This document shows positions 9,417 through 18,071 of a stretch of DNA of 64,000 bases, one piece after another (position 1 is the first letter of the stretch; each line of letters opens with the position of its first letter). The notes under the pieces are model-generated. The model saw only the letters and a list, made by a program, of their open reading frames with translations, did no database searches and was not told where the DNA came from. Source of the DNA: Caballeronia sp. NK8 (GTDB lineage Bacteria > Pseudomonadota > Gammaproteobacteria > Burkholderiales > Burkholderiaceae); the NCBI RefSeq assembly GCF_018408855.1, contig NZ_AP024326.1, forward strand, positions 744,001 through 808,000. The letters are read 5' to 3'. Position numbers and translations under genes: made by a program.

Positions 9417-9450
9417 CTGTATATATTCACAGTACTGTGTTTTCATACAG
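9417..9450. promoter_or_regulatory. Two tandem LexA-type SOS boxes
   Basis: Two CTG-N10-CAG motifs lie side by side: CTGTATATATTCACAG (9417-9432) and CTGTGTTTTCATACAG (9435-9450). Their spacing places the centres 18 bases apart. The AT-rich spacers match the known gamma/betaproteobacterial LexA operator (CTGTATATATATACAG type). The second box ends 13 bases before the ATG at 9464; the first starts 5 bases before the divergent ATG at 9411. LexA binding would be expected to repress both genes. Confidence 0.75.
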
Positions 9451-9463
9451 CACGGAGGCGGCA

Positions 9464-9742
9464 ATGGAGCACCTTGTCAGGATCTACAACGAAAAGGATC
9501 GGCGAACCCTCGACTGGCTGCGCAGACACGTAGGCGATGTGGCGATCGCCCTCGCCGTGCAACGATGCACAGGATCCGGCAAGCCTTATGTGTCCGCGGT
9601 TTGCCGACTTTTAGGCGTTCAAACACCGGACTTCCCCGTGCCGCGGCGGCGAACGCCGAGCCCGATCGCCCGAGACTCGTTGGCGACCATTCGGAGCATC
9701 CTCGCGGTACGCACAACAGCCGCGAGAAAGGTTGCTACGTAG
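9464..9742 (+). CDS. Small protein under likely SOS control
   Basis: 92 residues. GGAGG sits 5 bases before the ATG. The N-terminal half (MEHLVRIYNEKDRRTLDWLR, then VGDVAIALAVQRC) is helical; the C-terminal half is basic and proline/arginine-rich (PVPRRRTP). Such a small basic protein could bind nucleic acid or a protein partner, but no family is recognised. Two consensus LexA boxes cover the promoter, which implies induction by DNA damage, possibly as a division or repair modulator. That role is inference. Confidence 0.7.
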   Translation: MEHLVRIYNEKDRRTLDWLRRHVGDVAIALAVQRCTGSGKPYVSAVCRLLGVQTPDFPVPRRRTPSPIARDSLATIRSILAVRTTAARKVAT

Positions 9743-9959
9743 ACGAGATAGATATTGGCGGCGACTGGCATTGATGCGCGGCTAGCCATCATCGTTGAGC
9801 AACCCTGTGGGAAGATCTCGCGCACCGTTAATCACGCGCCAGATTTCGAAAAAGGACTTTGGCTGTTCGTGCGCCGTGCAAGAAACGCCGCGAAGGCTGA
9901 TCGGCTTGGCTTGAAACGGAACCGCGCCACCGCCTCATCGCGAAGTGGACATTTTCCTG

Positions 9960-10610
9960 TTAATACACGGCTTCGCATAGGTTCGATATGCGCAGCTGAC
10001 AGCGCGTGGCTGCCCCGCCCTGCTTGTACGTCCGAATTGTGCGAGCGTTATCGGGCGGCGCTTCTTGCGACGATTCCGAGCCCCACATATCTTCCCAGTA
10101 CAGCCCGATGTTGTGTGCCGCGGCCCTGTGGTAAAACCAATGGCGCGATCGTAAAGCGTGACCGCCTTTTCCACATCACCCGGCATGCCGCGGCCGCGCC
10201 GCGCACTTTCCGCCAATGCCGCTGGCGCCAATCCGCGCAAACGCCCTTCGGCCGGGTCGTCCTTCATTACTTCTTCAAATATTGCGTTTCCGGTGTTGAA
10301 GTCCGCGTCTGCGCCCGTGCACGTGACGAGTGAGACGGCGAGCGCCAGGCGCAAGGTCGGGTGGCGATTTACGTCAATTCGATTGAGGAACCGCTCGCCC
10401 GAGCAGCGGCGCCCCGTGAAGCGTGCTGGTGAGAAGGCCGTTGGCGATTGCGGCGAGGCGCTCGGTTGACCGGCATCGGCCCGCAGACAGCCGTGTACTC
10501 GCCGAGAGCATTTGGAGACGTGAACTTAGCACTGTCAGACGCGTAGTCGCCGCTTGCGACTCTCGTGCGCATAAACTTGGCCATCTCGTGCACTCGTCAA
10601 TCCGTTTTCT
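9960..10610 (-). pseudogene. Decayed Sel1-repeat-like protein gene
   Basis: Coherent protein is spread over three minus-strand frames. One frame gives KFTSPNALGEYTAVCGP, another LAAIANGLLTSTLHGAPLL, then FLNRIDVNRHPTLRLALAV through LAESARRGRGMPGDVEKAV and LYDRAIGF. A last frame gives FYHRAAAHNIGLYWEDMWG up to a stop at 9960. The pattern GxGMPxDVEKAVxLYxxA is that of Sel1/TPR repeats. Frameshifts near 10485, 10400 and 10131 break it. The family call rests on the single repeat-like unit and is tentative. Confidence 0.45.
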
Positions 10611-10635
10611 CCCGGGCACGCCGACGGCTAACGAT

Positions 10636-10675
10636 GATGTTTGATGATTGATGTTTGATGCTTTCGGGATATAAT
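10636..10675 (+). promoter_or_regulatory. Promoter and repeated operator of the vapBC pair
   Basis: A perfect TATAAT (10670-10675) lies 16 bases after TTGATG (10648-10653). Two 14-base direct copies beginning GATGTTTGATG (10636-10649 and 10650-10663) overlap the -35 region. VapB antitoxins usually autorepress from repeats placed this way. The transcript would start about 28 bases before the vapB ATG. Confidence 0.6.
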
Positions 10676-10709
10676 TGTGGCATTACGGCATGAAGACTCG
10701 GAGAACCTC

Positions 10710-10940
10710 ATGCGAACCACTCTCGATATCGACGACGACGTTATGGCAGTCGTACGCGCCCGTGCGGAGCGCGAGCACGTCTCGATCGGTCGCGTGCTGT
10801 CGACGCTCGCACGGGCGGCGCTGCAGCCGGCAGGCGCTTCGCCAACAATGCGCAACGGACTACCGGTCCTGCCGAACGCCCGCGCCGCGCGCCCGGTCAC
10901 GCTTGATCTCGTCAACCAGTTGCGAGACGAGACGCCCTGA
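10710..10940 (+). CDS. vapB: VapB-type antitoxin
   Basis: 76 residues starting MRTTLDIDDDVMAVVRARA, a ribbon-helix-helix N-terminus typical of antitoxins that pair with PIN toxins, followed by a proline/arginine-rich tail that would wrap the toxin. GGAGA precedes the ATG at 10710; an earlier in-frame start at 10677 lies on the -10 region and is excluded. The stop overlaps the toxin ATG. The protein should neutralise the next gene's product and repress the shared promoter. Confidence 0.85.
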   Translation: MRTTLDIDDDVMAVVRARAEREHVSIGRVLSTLARAALQPAGASPTMRNGLPVLPNARAARPVTLDLVNQLRDETP

Positions 10941-11371
10941 TGACCTATCTGCTTGACGTCAACGTACTGATCGCACTACTCGACGCCGGCCACGTGCAGC
11001 ATGAAGCGGCGCACGCATGGTTTGGCCAGGTCGGGCACGCCGCTTGGGCAACGTGTCCGCTGACCGAAAACGGCGTGCTGCGCATCATCGGCAATCCGCG
11101 TTACCCGAATACGCTCGAGACGCCGGCAGCCGTCGCGCCACTCGTCGCGCAGTTGCACACGCATCCCTGCCATGAGTTTTGGGCTGACGACGTGAGCCTG
11201 CTCGATGCACAACACGTCGATGCGAGCCGGATCCTGGCGACAGATCAGGTGACCGATACCTATCTACTCGCGCTCGCACGCGCGCATGGCGGCACGCTCG
11301 CGACCTTTGATCGCCGGCTCGTCGCCGACGCGGTGCCAGCCGGCGCGCGGCACCTCGAATTGATCACCTAA
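10940..11371 (+). CDS. vapC: VapC-type PIN-domain ribonuclease toxin
   Basis: 143 residues forming a single PIN domain. The metal-binding acids are visible: Asp6 (LLDVNVLI), Glu43 (LTENG), Asp106 (VTDTYLL) and Asp124 (TFDRRL). It should cleave RNA, in known VapCs often initiator tRNA or rRNA loops. The ATG overlaps the antitoxin stop by one base, so the pair is translationally coupled. All catalytic acids are kept, so the toxin is probably active. Confidence 0.88.
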   Translation: MTYLLDVNVLIALLDAGHVQHEAAHAWFGQVGHAAWATCPLTENGVLRIIGNPRYPNTLETPAAVAPLVAQLHTHPCHEFWADDVSLLDAQHVDASRILATDQVTDTYLLALARAHGGTLATFDRRLVADAVPAGARHLELIT

Positions 11372-11763
11372 CGGCCGACGCTGCCCCCGAGGTGGTAAGC
11401 GCTTTTATCGTTCTCGATGCAACTGTAGAAACCGATTCAGAGCCTCAAATTGATTAGGAATCCATCTGGATTCGGCAAATGGCTGTGCGGCCATCCCGAG
11501 GTGGACGACCTCTGCGCGCTCGCCGCCGAACCGATCATGCGCGAGATCCGAGCAGCAGTAGCCCAAGAAGCATCACGCATGTGAGAGCAACAGTGTTCAT
11601 TTGAACAAGCCTCCTCGGCGGGAACCAACGAACGCCTGTTGGCAGGTAGCGTTCGCGTGTCGTCCATTCGAATACGATGATTACGCGAGCTCCACGTCGA
11701 TGGTCGACTGGGCGACGCTGATCTCGCCCAAATACACGCTTTCTCCCAACTCGCATTCGCGCC
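11372..11763. other. Gap with a stray coding remnant
   Basis: Plus-strand codons around 11456-11580 read NPSGFGKWLCGHPEVDDLC and on to AVAQEASRM before a TGA. That looks like the C-terminal end of a lost protein. No start or homologous domain is identifiable. The rest shows nothing. Confidence 0.35.
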
Positions 11764-12105
11764 ATGCGTTGCCGAGCGCATGACGGATTTCGACACGATG
11801 AATTCCACTTCGGGATTCGCGAGCAGGGAGAACTCATCGCGATGGCGGGCGAACGCATGGCCATTGAAGGTCATGCCGAGATCAGCGCGGTTTGTGTCGA
11901 CGAACGCTGTCGCGGACGCGGTCTCGCCGGCCGGCTGATGAACATCCTGCGCAGGGAAATCGGGCTACGCGGCGAAACGCCGTTCCTGCACGTGTTCAGT
12001 CACAACGAAAGCGCCATCGCCCTGTATGAGCGGCTCGGCTTCGAATTGCGCCATGCGTTCGCGCTCACGCAGATCAGTCACGCCGAATCCGGAAACAGGT
12101 GTTGA
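11764..12105 (+). pseudogene. 5'-truncated GNAT acetyltransferase
   Basis: The frame gives the C-terminal half of a GNAT enzyme: LIAMAGERM, EISAVCVDERCRGRGLAGRL (the acetyl-CoA P-loop RGRGLA) and FLHVFSHNESAIALYERLGF. The N-terminal ~100 residues normal for this group are absent, and the codons before DFHFGIREQ are not GNAT-like. There is no ribosome binding site. The 3' end overlaps the end of the convergent LysR gene. It is best read as a remnant rather than a short functional enzyme. Confidence 0.65.
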
Positions 12106-13049
12106 TGCAGGAAGTCGACGAACACGCGCACCTTCGGCGGCGTCATGCGCCCTGACGGCCAGAGCGCGCGAAACGGAATGCGGTCCGCCGTGAAATCGCG
12201 CAGGACGGCGACGAGCGAGCCATCGGCGAGTTGCGCGCGCACGGCATAGTCGGGCGCGCTGGTGAGACCCAGGCCCTGCTCCGCCAGCGCGATGAGCGGC
12301 TCGACCGCGCTCGCGATGGCCGTCGACGGAAGCTCCACGTCGAAGGGCGCGCCATCGCGCACGAAAGTCCAGCGCCTGAGACGTCCCGTGCGCGAGAAGC
12401 GATGCTGAAGGCACGCGTGCGCGCCGAGCATCTCGGGCGTCGCGGGCACGCCGCGCGCTTCGAGATAATCCGGCGAGCCGACGATCAGATGCGTGTAGTG
12501 CCCGAGCGTGCGCATCGTGAGTTGCGAATCGATTGCGTCGCCGGTGCGCAGAACGACATCGAAACCATCGTCGATGACATCGACGAGACGGTCGCTGAAA
12601 TCGATATCGAGCTGCACCTCGGGATACGCGTGCATGAACGCCGACAGCACCGGCATCAGCAGCGTGCCGACGAGCGGAATGCTTACGCGCAGGCGGCCCA
12701 TCGGCTTCGCGCGCGATATCGCCAGTTCGGATTCGGCCTCTTCGATCTCGCCGAGAATGCGCTGGCATCGCGCGAGAAACAGCTCGCCTTCGGGCGTGAG
12801 ACGCACGCTGCGCGTGCTGCGATGAAAGAGCCGCACGCCGACGCGCGTTTCCAGCCGCGCGACAGCCTTGCCGATCGCCGATGCCGAAAGCCCGAGTTGC
12901 CGCCCCGCTTCCGCGAAGCTCAGCGTTTCCGCCGCGCGCGTGAAGACGACCATGCCGCTCATGTGGTCCAGCGCGCCGGGCGCGCGCGCGGCGGCCGCGC
13001 TGGTCGCGCTTGCGGCTGGCGTCTCGTTCATCGCAAGGCTCTCCGTCAT
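12078..13049 (-). CDS. LysR-family transcriptional regulator
   Basis: 323 residues. A helix-turn-helix spans about residues 32-90 (FAEAGRQLGLSASAIGKAVA, then RLFHRSTRSVRLTPEGE), preceded by a disordered Ala/Ser-rich leader. The effector domain runs from ~115 to 305. The sequence resembles the CrgA/AaeR-like LysR subgroup common in Burkholderiaceae. The first ATG overlaps the stop of the oxidoreductase upstream; an ATG 18 bases later has a better site (GGAGAG). The regulator is co-transcribed with that oxidoreductase and faces an Old Yellow Enzyme gene just beyond it, a likely target. Confidence 0.9.
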   Translation of the reverse strand: MTESLAMNETPAASATSAAAARAPGALDHMSGMVVFTRAAETLSFAEAGRQLGLSASAIGKAVARLETRVGVRLFHRSTRSVRLTPEGELFLARCQRILGEIEEAESELAISRAKPMGRLRVSIPLVGTLLMPVLSAFMHAYPEVQLDIDFSDRLVDVIDDGFDVVLRTGDAIDSQLTMRTLGHYTHLIVGSPDYLEARGVPATPEMLGAHACLQHRFSRTGRLRRWTFVRDGAPFDVELPSTAIASAVEPLIALAEQGLGLTSAPDYAVRAQLADGSLVAVLRDFTADRIPFRALWPSGRMTPPKVRVFVDFLHQHLFPDSA

Positions 13050-14164
13050 TCTGACGATCCGATCCCCATGAATCGACGCGACGCATACGATGCCTGCGCG
13101 CGATCGATCAGTTCGTGCATCCGCACGGCATCGGCGAAAGTGGGCGCGTCATGCGTGCCGTGTGTCACGTCGTGCGCAAAGGCCCAGTACAGCTCGGCCA
13201 GTTCCAGCACGGCGGAAGGCAGGCCCGATTCCGGCAACCGATGATAACGCTCCGGCACATCGAGCGGCGCGAGCGGCGCCTTGTCGCCATGCGCGCCGAC
13301 GATGCGGTAATCGTCGCCGACATCGCCGAACGCGGACGTATTCGTGATGCGCAAGTCGCCTTCCGTTCCGGTGATGTCGATCTGCACGCCCGACCCGTTG
13401 CGCTTGCCGCCCTCGATATGCACCGACAACACCGCGTTGCCGTTCAGCATGCCCGCGAGCACGAGTTGATCGGGCGCGCTCGTTTGCATCGACACGCCGC
13501 TCTCCCTGATCGTGACGAGCGGAAACTGATTCGGCGTGAGTGCCGCGATCGACACGGGCCAATCCGTCGCGTGGAGCAGCATGTCGAGAAAATGGCCGCC
13601 GTAAATCGCCACGATCGACGAAAAGTTCTCGGGCGGCACGGTCCATTCGAGCGCGCGCGAGCGCATCGCCTGGAAGTAATTCACGCTGACGTGCATGCGC
13701 ACGGAGCGCAGTTCGCCGACATAGCCTTGCCCGATCAGATCGCGCACATAACGATTGTGCGACGCGAGCCGCCGCTGCAAGCCGACGACATGCCGCACGC
13801 CGCGCGCTTCGGCCAGCGCGAGCAGTTCCTGCGATTGCGCGAGCGTGGTCGTCAGCGGCCATTCGCAGTAGACGTCCTTGCCGGCGGCGATCACGCGCTT
13901 CACCGTGTCCGCATGCTGCGGCGCCGTGTTGAGCACGACGACGAGATCGATATCGTCGCTTTCGACGAGTTCATCGATCGATGCCGCCACGCGCCCTATC
14001 CGGTACTCGCGCGCTGCATCCTCCGCAGCCTCGCGCCGATGGCTGTACACGGCCTGCAGCGTGTAGTGCGGCAGCAGATCGAGCACCCGCAGATGCCCAT
14101 GCCGCGCCCAGTTGCCGACGCCGATCACGCCCACGCGCAACGGAGCGATGTGTGTTGTTTCCAT
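13046..14164 (-). CDS. Gfo/Idh/MocA-family oxidoreductase, EWP variant
   Basis: 372 residues. The N-terminal Rossmann fold has GVIGVGNWARHGH, and the C-terminal alpha/beta domain carries the YGGHFLDMLLHATDW segment. The family's EKP motif, whose lysine acts in catalysis, reads CEWPL here; EWPL is seen in Gal80-like members, some of which bind NAD without turning over. Substrate is therefore uncertain: a sugar oxidoreductase or a ligand sensor. It leads a two-gene unit with the LysR regulator (ATGA overlap) and diverges from the Old Yellow Enzyme gene across 268 bases. Confidence 0.87.
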   Translation of the reverse strand: METTHIAPLRVGVIGVGNWARHGHLRVLDLLPHYTLQAVYSHRREAAEDAAREYRIGRVAASIDELVESDDIDLVVVLNTAPQHADTVKRVIAAGKDVYCEWPLTTTLAQSQELLALAEARGVRHVVGLQRRLASHNRYVRDLIGQGYVGELRSVRMHVSVNYFQAMRSRALEWTVPPENFSSIVAIYGGHFLDMLLHATDWPVSIAALTPNQFPLVTIRESGVSMQTSAPDQLVLAGMLNGNAVLSVHIEGGKRNGSGVQIDITGTEGDLRITNTSAFGDVGDDYRIVGAHGDKAPLAPLDVPERYHRLPESGLPSAVLELAELYWAFAHDVTHGTHDAPTFADAVRMHELIDRAQASYASRRFMGIGSSE

Positions 14165-14432
14165 GATGTTTCCAATGTCCGAAAGGTGGCGTGGATTATC
14201 GGAACGGCAGTGGGGCGGATAAATGCCGCAACAGCGACATGACTGTTCTGCTCACCCAAACAATCGCCGCTACGCCGCCACGGCCGGGCGAGGCGCGATT
14301 GCGGACACGCGTGTCCGGGGTGCCTGAACTCGCGGGCGGTTTTTCTCGGGGCGCGCCGCGTCTACAGTCCGGGTCAAGCGTCGCCGGTCGTCGGCGTCAC
14401 GCAACAGCTACCCGGAATTGTGGAGAAACGAA

Positions 14433-15542
14433 ATGTCCAGACTGTTTTCGCACGTCAAAGTCGGCTCGTATGAATTCGGCCATCGCGTCGTCCTCGCCCC
14501 GCTCACCCGCATGCGTGCCGAATCGGGCGCGCGTCCCGGCCCGCTGATGGCCGAATACTACGCACAGCGCACTTCGCCCGGCGCGCTCCTGATCGGCGAA
14601 GCGACCATCGCCGCGCCGGAAGGCAACGGCTATCTCGGCGCGCCCGGCCTGTACGACGACAGCCAGATCGCCGGATGGCAAGCCGTCACCGATGCCGTGC
14701 ACGCAAAGGGCGGCCGCATCTTTCTTCAGCTTTATCACGCAGGACGTCAGTCGAACGCGCAGTTGCAGCCCGATGGCGGCCGCCCGGTCGGGCCGTCGGA
14801 AGTGCCGCACGGCGGCGTCGCGTACACCGAGGCCGGCTGGGTGCCGAACACGCCGAACCGCGCGCTCGAAACATCGGAGACCGCGGGCATCGTCGAAAGT
14901 TTTCGCGCGGCGGCGGCACGCGGCGTCGCGGCGGGCTTCGATGGCGTCGAACTGCATGCGGCCAACGGCTATCTCTTCGACCAGTTCCTTCAGGACGGCA
15001 GCAACCGTCGCACCGACGCATACGGCGGCACGATCGAAAATCGCGCGCGCCTGCTGCTCGATACGGCGCGCGCCGTGATCGGCGTCTGGGGCGCGGACAA
15101 GGTCGCGGTGCGACTCGGCCCGAGCGGCTCGTGGGGCGATATGTCCGACAGCGATCCGCAGGCGCTCTTCGCCTACGTCGCGACGGAGCTCGACAAGCTC
15201 GGCATCGCGTATCTGCATCTGATCGAGCCGCGCATCGCGGGCAATGTCGAGGATGACACGCGCGATCAGACGCCGCTGGCAGCGAAGTCGCTGCGCGCGC
15301 ATTTCCGTGGCCCGATCATTGTCGCGGGCGGCTTCGACGGCGCCAGCGCCGAATCGATCCTCCAGTCCGGCGACGCCGATCTGGTCGCGTTCGGCCGCCA
15401 CTTCATCGCCAATCCCGATCTGCCGGAGCGCCTGCGCAAGCACCTGCCGCTCAATCGCTACGATCGCGCGACCTTCTTCGGCGGCACGGATGTGGGCTAC
15501 ACCGACTATCCGTTCCTCGACGAGCAGGCCATCGCCGCGTGA
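14433..15542 (+). CDS. Old Yellow Enzyme family ene-reductase
   Basis: 369 residues, a full-length FMN TIM barrel. FMN contacts include PLTRMRA and IFLQLYHAGRQS. The substrate pair is His175/Asn178 in ELHAANGY, with Tyr180 as proton donor. The late phosphate-binding strand reads VAFGRHFIANPDLPERL. It reduces activated C=C bonds of enones, quinones or nitro compounds with NAD(P)H, as NemA/XenB do. GGAGA precedes the ATG at 14433. Twenty bases on follows an efflux transporter, and upstream is a divergent LysR-containing unit. The set fits an electrophile or xenobiotic detoxification locus. Confidence 0.93.
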   Translation: MSRLFSHVKVGSYEFGHRVVLAPLTRMRAESGARPGPLMAEYYAQRTSPGALLIGEATIAAPEGNGYLGAPGLYDDSQIAGWQAVTDAVHAKGGRIFLQLYHAGRQSNAQLQPDGGRPVGPSEVPHGGVAYTEAGWVPNTPNRALETSETAGIVESFRAAAARGVAAGFDGVELHAANGYLFDQFLQDGSNRRTDAYGGTIENRARLLLDTARAVIGVWGADKVAVRLGPSGSWGDMSDSDPQALFAYVATELDKLGIAYLHLIEPRIAGNVEDDTRDQTPLAAKSLRAHFRGPIIVAGGFDGASAESILQSGDADLVAFGRHFIANPDLPERLRKHLPLNRYDRATFFGGTDVGYTDYPFLDEQAIAA

Positions 15543-15561
15543 TATCGCCGGAGTTCCCAAC

Positions 15562-16752
15562 ATGACCACGTCTTCGTCCAGCGCCAGCCGGCGCTGGCTC
15601 GCGGTGCTTTCCATCGCGCTCGGCTCGTTCGCTTTCGTGACGACCGAATACATTCCCGTCGGCGTGCTGCCGGCGATCGCTTCGGACCTCGGCGTCACGC
15701 CCGGCACGGCTGGCCTGATGACCACGACGCCGGGCATCATCGCCGCGATCTCGGCGCCCGTTCTGCTGCTCGTCGCGGGACGCCTGAACCGGCGGCTGAT
15801 CCTGCTTCTGCTGTCGATCGCGCTCGTCGCATCGAACGTCGTCTCGGCATTCGCGACCGACTTCACGACGATGCTCGCCGGCCGCGCCCTGCTCGGCATC
15901 AGTCTCGGCGGATTCTGGACCGTCGCGCTCGGCGTCTCGGGACAGATCGTCGCGGAAGAAGACAGCGCCCGCGCGAGCGCGACCATCTTCATGGGCATCA
16001 CGCTCGCGACGGTCATCGGCGTGCCGCTCGGGACGTTCATCGCGGGGTTGTCGTCGTGGCGCGTGTCGTTCTTCGCGACGGCCGCGCTCGCGCTCGCCGC
16101 GCTGCTCCTTCAGGCGATGCTGCTGCCCGACCTGCCGCCGCGCGCCGCCGCACGCATCGGCGATTTCGGCCGCATGCTTGCGCGCACGACCGTGTTGCGC
16201 AGCCTGCTGCTCGTCGCGTTGCTGTTCGGCGCGCACTTTTGCGCCTACACGTATATCGCGCCGTTTCTCGAAGTCGACGCCGTGCTCGGCGCGGCCTGGG
16301 TCACCGCGCTGCTGCTTGGTTTCGGGATCGTCGGTTTCCTGTCGAACTTCGTCGCGTCGGCGTTCGTGAAGTCGCATCCGCGTCTCGCGCTCGCCGCGAC
16401 GACCGCGCTCGTCATCGCTTCGCTGCTCGCGCTGCCGGCCTTCGCGCACGTTGCGGGCGCGGTCGTGGCGGGCGTGCTCGCGTGGGGCGTCGCGTATGGC
16501 GCGATTCCGCTGTGCCTGAGCGTGTGGATGCAACTGACAGCGCCGAAGCAGCCGGAAGCGGCATCGGCGCTCTTCGTCAGCGCGGTGCAGACCGCGATCG
16601 CGGCGGGCTCGCTCGCGGGCGGCATCGCGGTCGATCACGCGGGCGCGACCGGCGCGATGCATCTCGGCGTGCTGCTCTCGGCGCTCGGGCTGGCCGTGCT
16701 CGCATCGTTCGGCACGAAGCGGCACACGCTCGCCGCCGTGCTCGGCCGATGA
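15562..16752 (+). CDS. MFS drug/sugar efflux transporter (DHA1 type)
   Basis: 396 residues with twelve predicted membrane segments. The N-terminal motif FAFVTTEYIPVGVLPAIA is characteristic of the YdhP/AraJ/SotB branch of the DHA1 family, and motif A-like residues are in VAGRLNRRL. The protein pumps small molecules out of the cytoplasm by proton antiport. A longer open frame from 15244 lies inside the upstream gene and is not used. It is co-transcribed with the ene-reductase and probably exports the same class of toxic compound or its product. Confidence 0.9.
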   Translation: MTTSSSSASRRWLAVLSIALGSFAFVTTEYIPVGVLPAIASDLGVTPGTAGLMTTTPGIIAAISAPVLLLVAGRLNRRLILLLLSIALVASNVVSAFATDFTTMLAGRALLGISLGGFWTVALGVSGQIVAEEDSARASATIFMGITLATVIGVPLGTFIAGLSSWRVSFFATAALALAALLLQAMLLPDLPPRAAARIGDFGRMLARTTVLRSLLLVALLFGAHFCAYTYIAPFLEVDAVLGAAWVTALLLGFGIVGFLSNFVASAFVKSHPRLALAATTALVIASLLALPAFAHVAGAVVAGVLAWGVAYGAIPLCLSVWMQLTAPKQPEAASALFVSAVQTAIAAGSLAGGIAVDHAGATGAMHLGVLLSALGLAVLASFGTKRHTLAAVLGR

Positions 16753-16970
16753 TCGCTCACACGGCGCGGTCGAGCCAGGCGCGCCAGCCGCCGTATCGTG
16801 TGATGTCGACGGCGCCTTCGAGCGCATGCGCCTCGCATACGAAGCCGTGAAAGTTTCGAGCTTAACGCCGAACATCCGCGTGTGCGGGTCTTTTGCAGCC
16901 GCATGCGCACGAGATTGTGAGGAACATTACTTGCTTTGCGGATAGATGTTGCAACCCCAAGGAGACTTTG

Positions 16971-17138
16971 ATGGCTCAGGAACCCCCTCTCAATCCGGGC
17001 GATGAAGCCGAGCCCGGCGCGCCAGGCTCGGGCGAAGATATTTGTCCAGACTGCAACGGCTCGGGCAAGCACGAAGGCAACGACTGCAAGACCTGCGGCG
17101 GCACAGGCAAAGTAACGCAAGGCATCGGCGGCGGCTGA
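16971..17138 (+). CDS. Mini DnaJ-type zinc-finger protein (55 aa)
   Basis: 55 residues with two CxxCxGxG-like units: Cys25/Cys28 (CPDCNGSG) and Cys39/Cys42 (CKTCGGTG). These are half of the DnaJ cysteine-rich zinc domain. The N-terminus is acidic and proline-rich, the C-terminus glycine-rich. AAGGAG lies 5-6 bases before the ATG. Free-standing proteins of this kind are frequent in Burkholderiaceae; they probably bind one zinc ion and may assist folding or redox tasks, but no function is proven. Confidence 0.85.
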   Translation: MAQEPPLNPGDEAEPGAPGSGEDICPDCNGSGKHEGNDCKTCGGTGKVTQGIGGG

Positions 17139-17482
17139 ACCATACAGGGTCGGCTTATCAGGACCCAGGCTTGACAGCGCACATAACGGATACACGAAGC
17201 GATGGTGGATGCCTCGATGTTCGCGAGCGGCGCTGTCGTCGTTTTGATGTGCGCGTATGTCGCTGACGCCCGCGGACGAGTCGGCGTCCGATCTCGTCCC
17301 TGTCTTGTGCTTCGACCATTCGGGCTGAGCCGTATTCGAGCGTCGGCGCCGACCGTGGAGTCATACGTATCGATCGCATCCGTCGCATTACTGCTCACCG
17401 AGATGTAGCTCAGCTTTGCTCGGTAGCGTGCGCCTTTTCGAAGAAGCTCAACGGTCGTCGGGTTGATCGCGCTTGACGGTCT
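17139..17482. other. Intergenic stretch, nothing recognised
   Basis: No protein, RNA or repeat could be supported. It lies between the mini zinc-finger gene and a decayed gene, and base composition is slightly lower in GC than its neighbours. Confidence 0.35.
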
Positions 17483-17734
17483 ATGGTCGACGAACGCGGT
17501 CGGCTTTATGTGTCGTCGGTCGAGCATCATGCGATAAGTGTGCGCGACGGCGAGCGCTTCACCACGATCCTGCGCGATAAGCGCCTCGTCTGGCCCGACA
17601 CGTTCTCGGAAGGCGGATGGCACGATCTACGTCACCGACTCGCAGATTCCCGACATGAGTTGGTTCAACCCGCAAAGCCCTACCGCGTTACCGACGCGGC
17701 TCTTTGCGATCAGGGGACGTTACAGGTCGCCGTC
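17483..17734 (+). pseudogene. Yellow/MRJP-family protein remnant, frameshifted
   Basis: The first frame reads MVDERGRLYVSSVEHHAI, then RLVWPDTFSEG. After a frameshift near 17612 the neighbouring frame continues DGTIYVTDSQIPDMSWFNPQ and LPTRLFAIRGR. This is the C-terminal beta-propeller part of bacterial major-royal-jelly (yellow) proteins, which have WPDTFSE..DG.lyvT in that order. The first two thirds of the protein are missing and the end is replaced by a palindrome. It is not functional. Confidence 0.65.
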
Positions 17735-17757
17735 TTCGTCAGCTAGCTGACGAAGAC
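17732..17757. repeat. Perfect 26-bp palindrome
   Basis: Two 13-base arms meet without a spacer; the right arm begins CTAGCTGACGAAGAC when read from its centre. It sits exactly at the end of the decayed yellow-family gene. As RNA it would form a stable hairpin without a U-tract, so it may be a terminator remnant or the scar of an inverted-repeat joining event. Confidence 0.7.
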
Positions 17758-18071
17758 AATCTTCTGGACGAATTAACTGGTCCAAGTGACTTGAGCGATT
17801 CGCCCGATTCGCGAATGAAGGAGCACTTGTTCGAGCCCGTGGACTTCCCTGCCGTCCTTATGCTCGCCGAGGACTGTTGCGCAGGACCCCTCAGGCCCAT
17901 TGCGCATGAGGTCGATGATGCGGCGGATGGCGCCCTGCTTATTGGTGCAGTATCTATTCATGAAGGCGCGCGTACGCGGTCGCGCTGCGATCGTAGCGCA
18001 GCTTGCCTTAAGTGAATGTTAGCTGGATTACATTTTGACTCGATCCGAGCAATGCTGCGCGACCAGACGTC
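17758..18071. other. Intergenic stretch, no supported gene
   Basis: A minus-strand frame around 17773-17961 gives residues such as IIDLMRNGPEGSC, but it has no convincing start site or domain. I cannot decide between a remnant and a chance frame. Confidence 0.3.

Noticed and set aside
14397..16875. Long minus-strand frames opposite the ene-reductase and transporter
   Set aside because: Both plus-strand genes have full domain structure and ribosome sites; the antisense frames do not.
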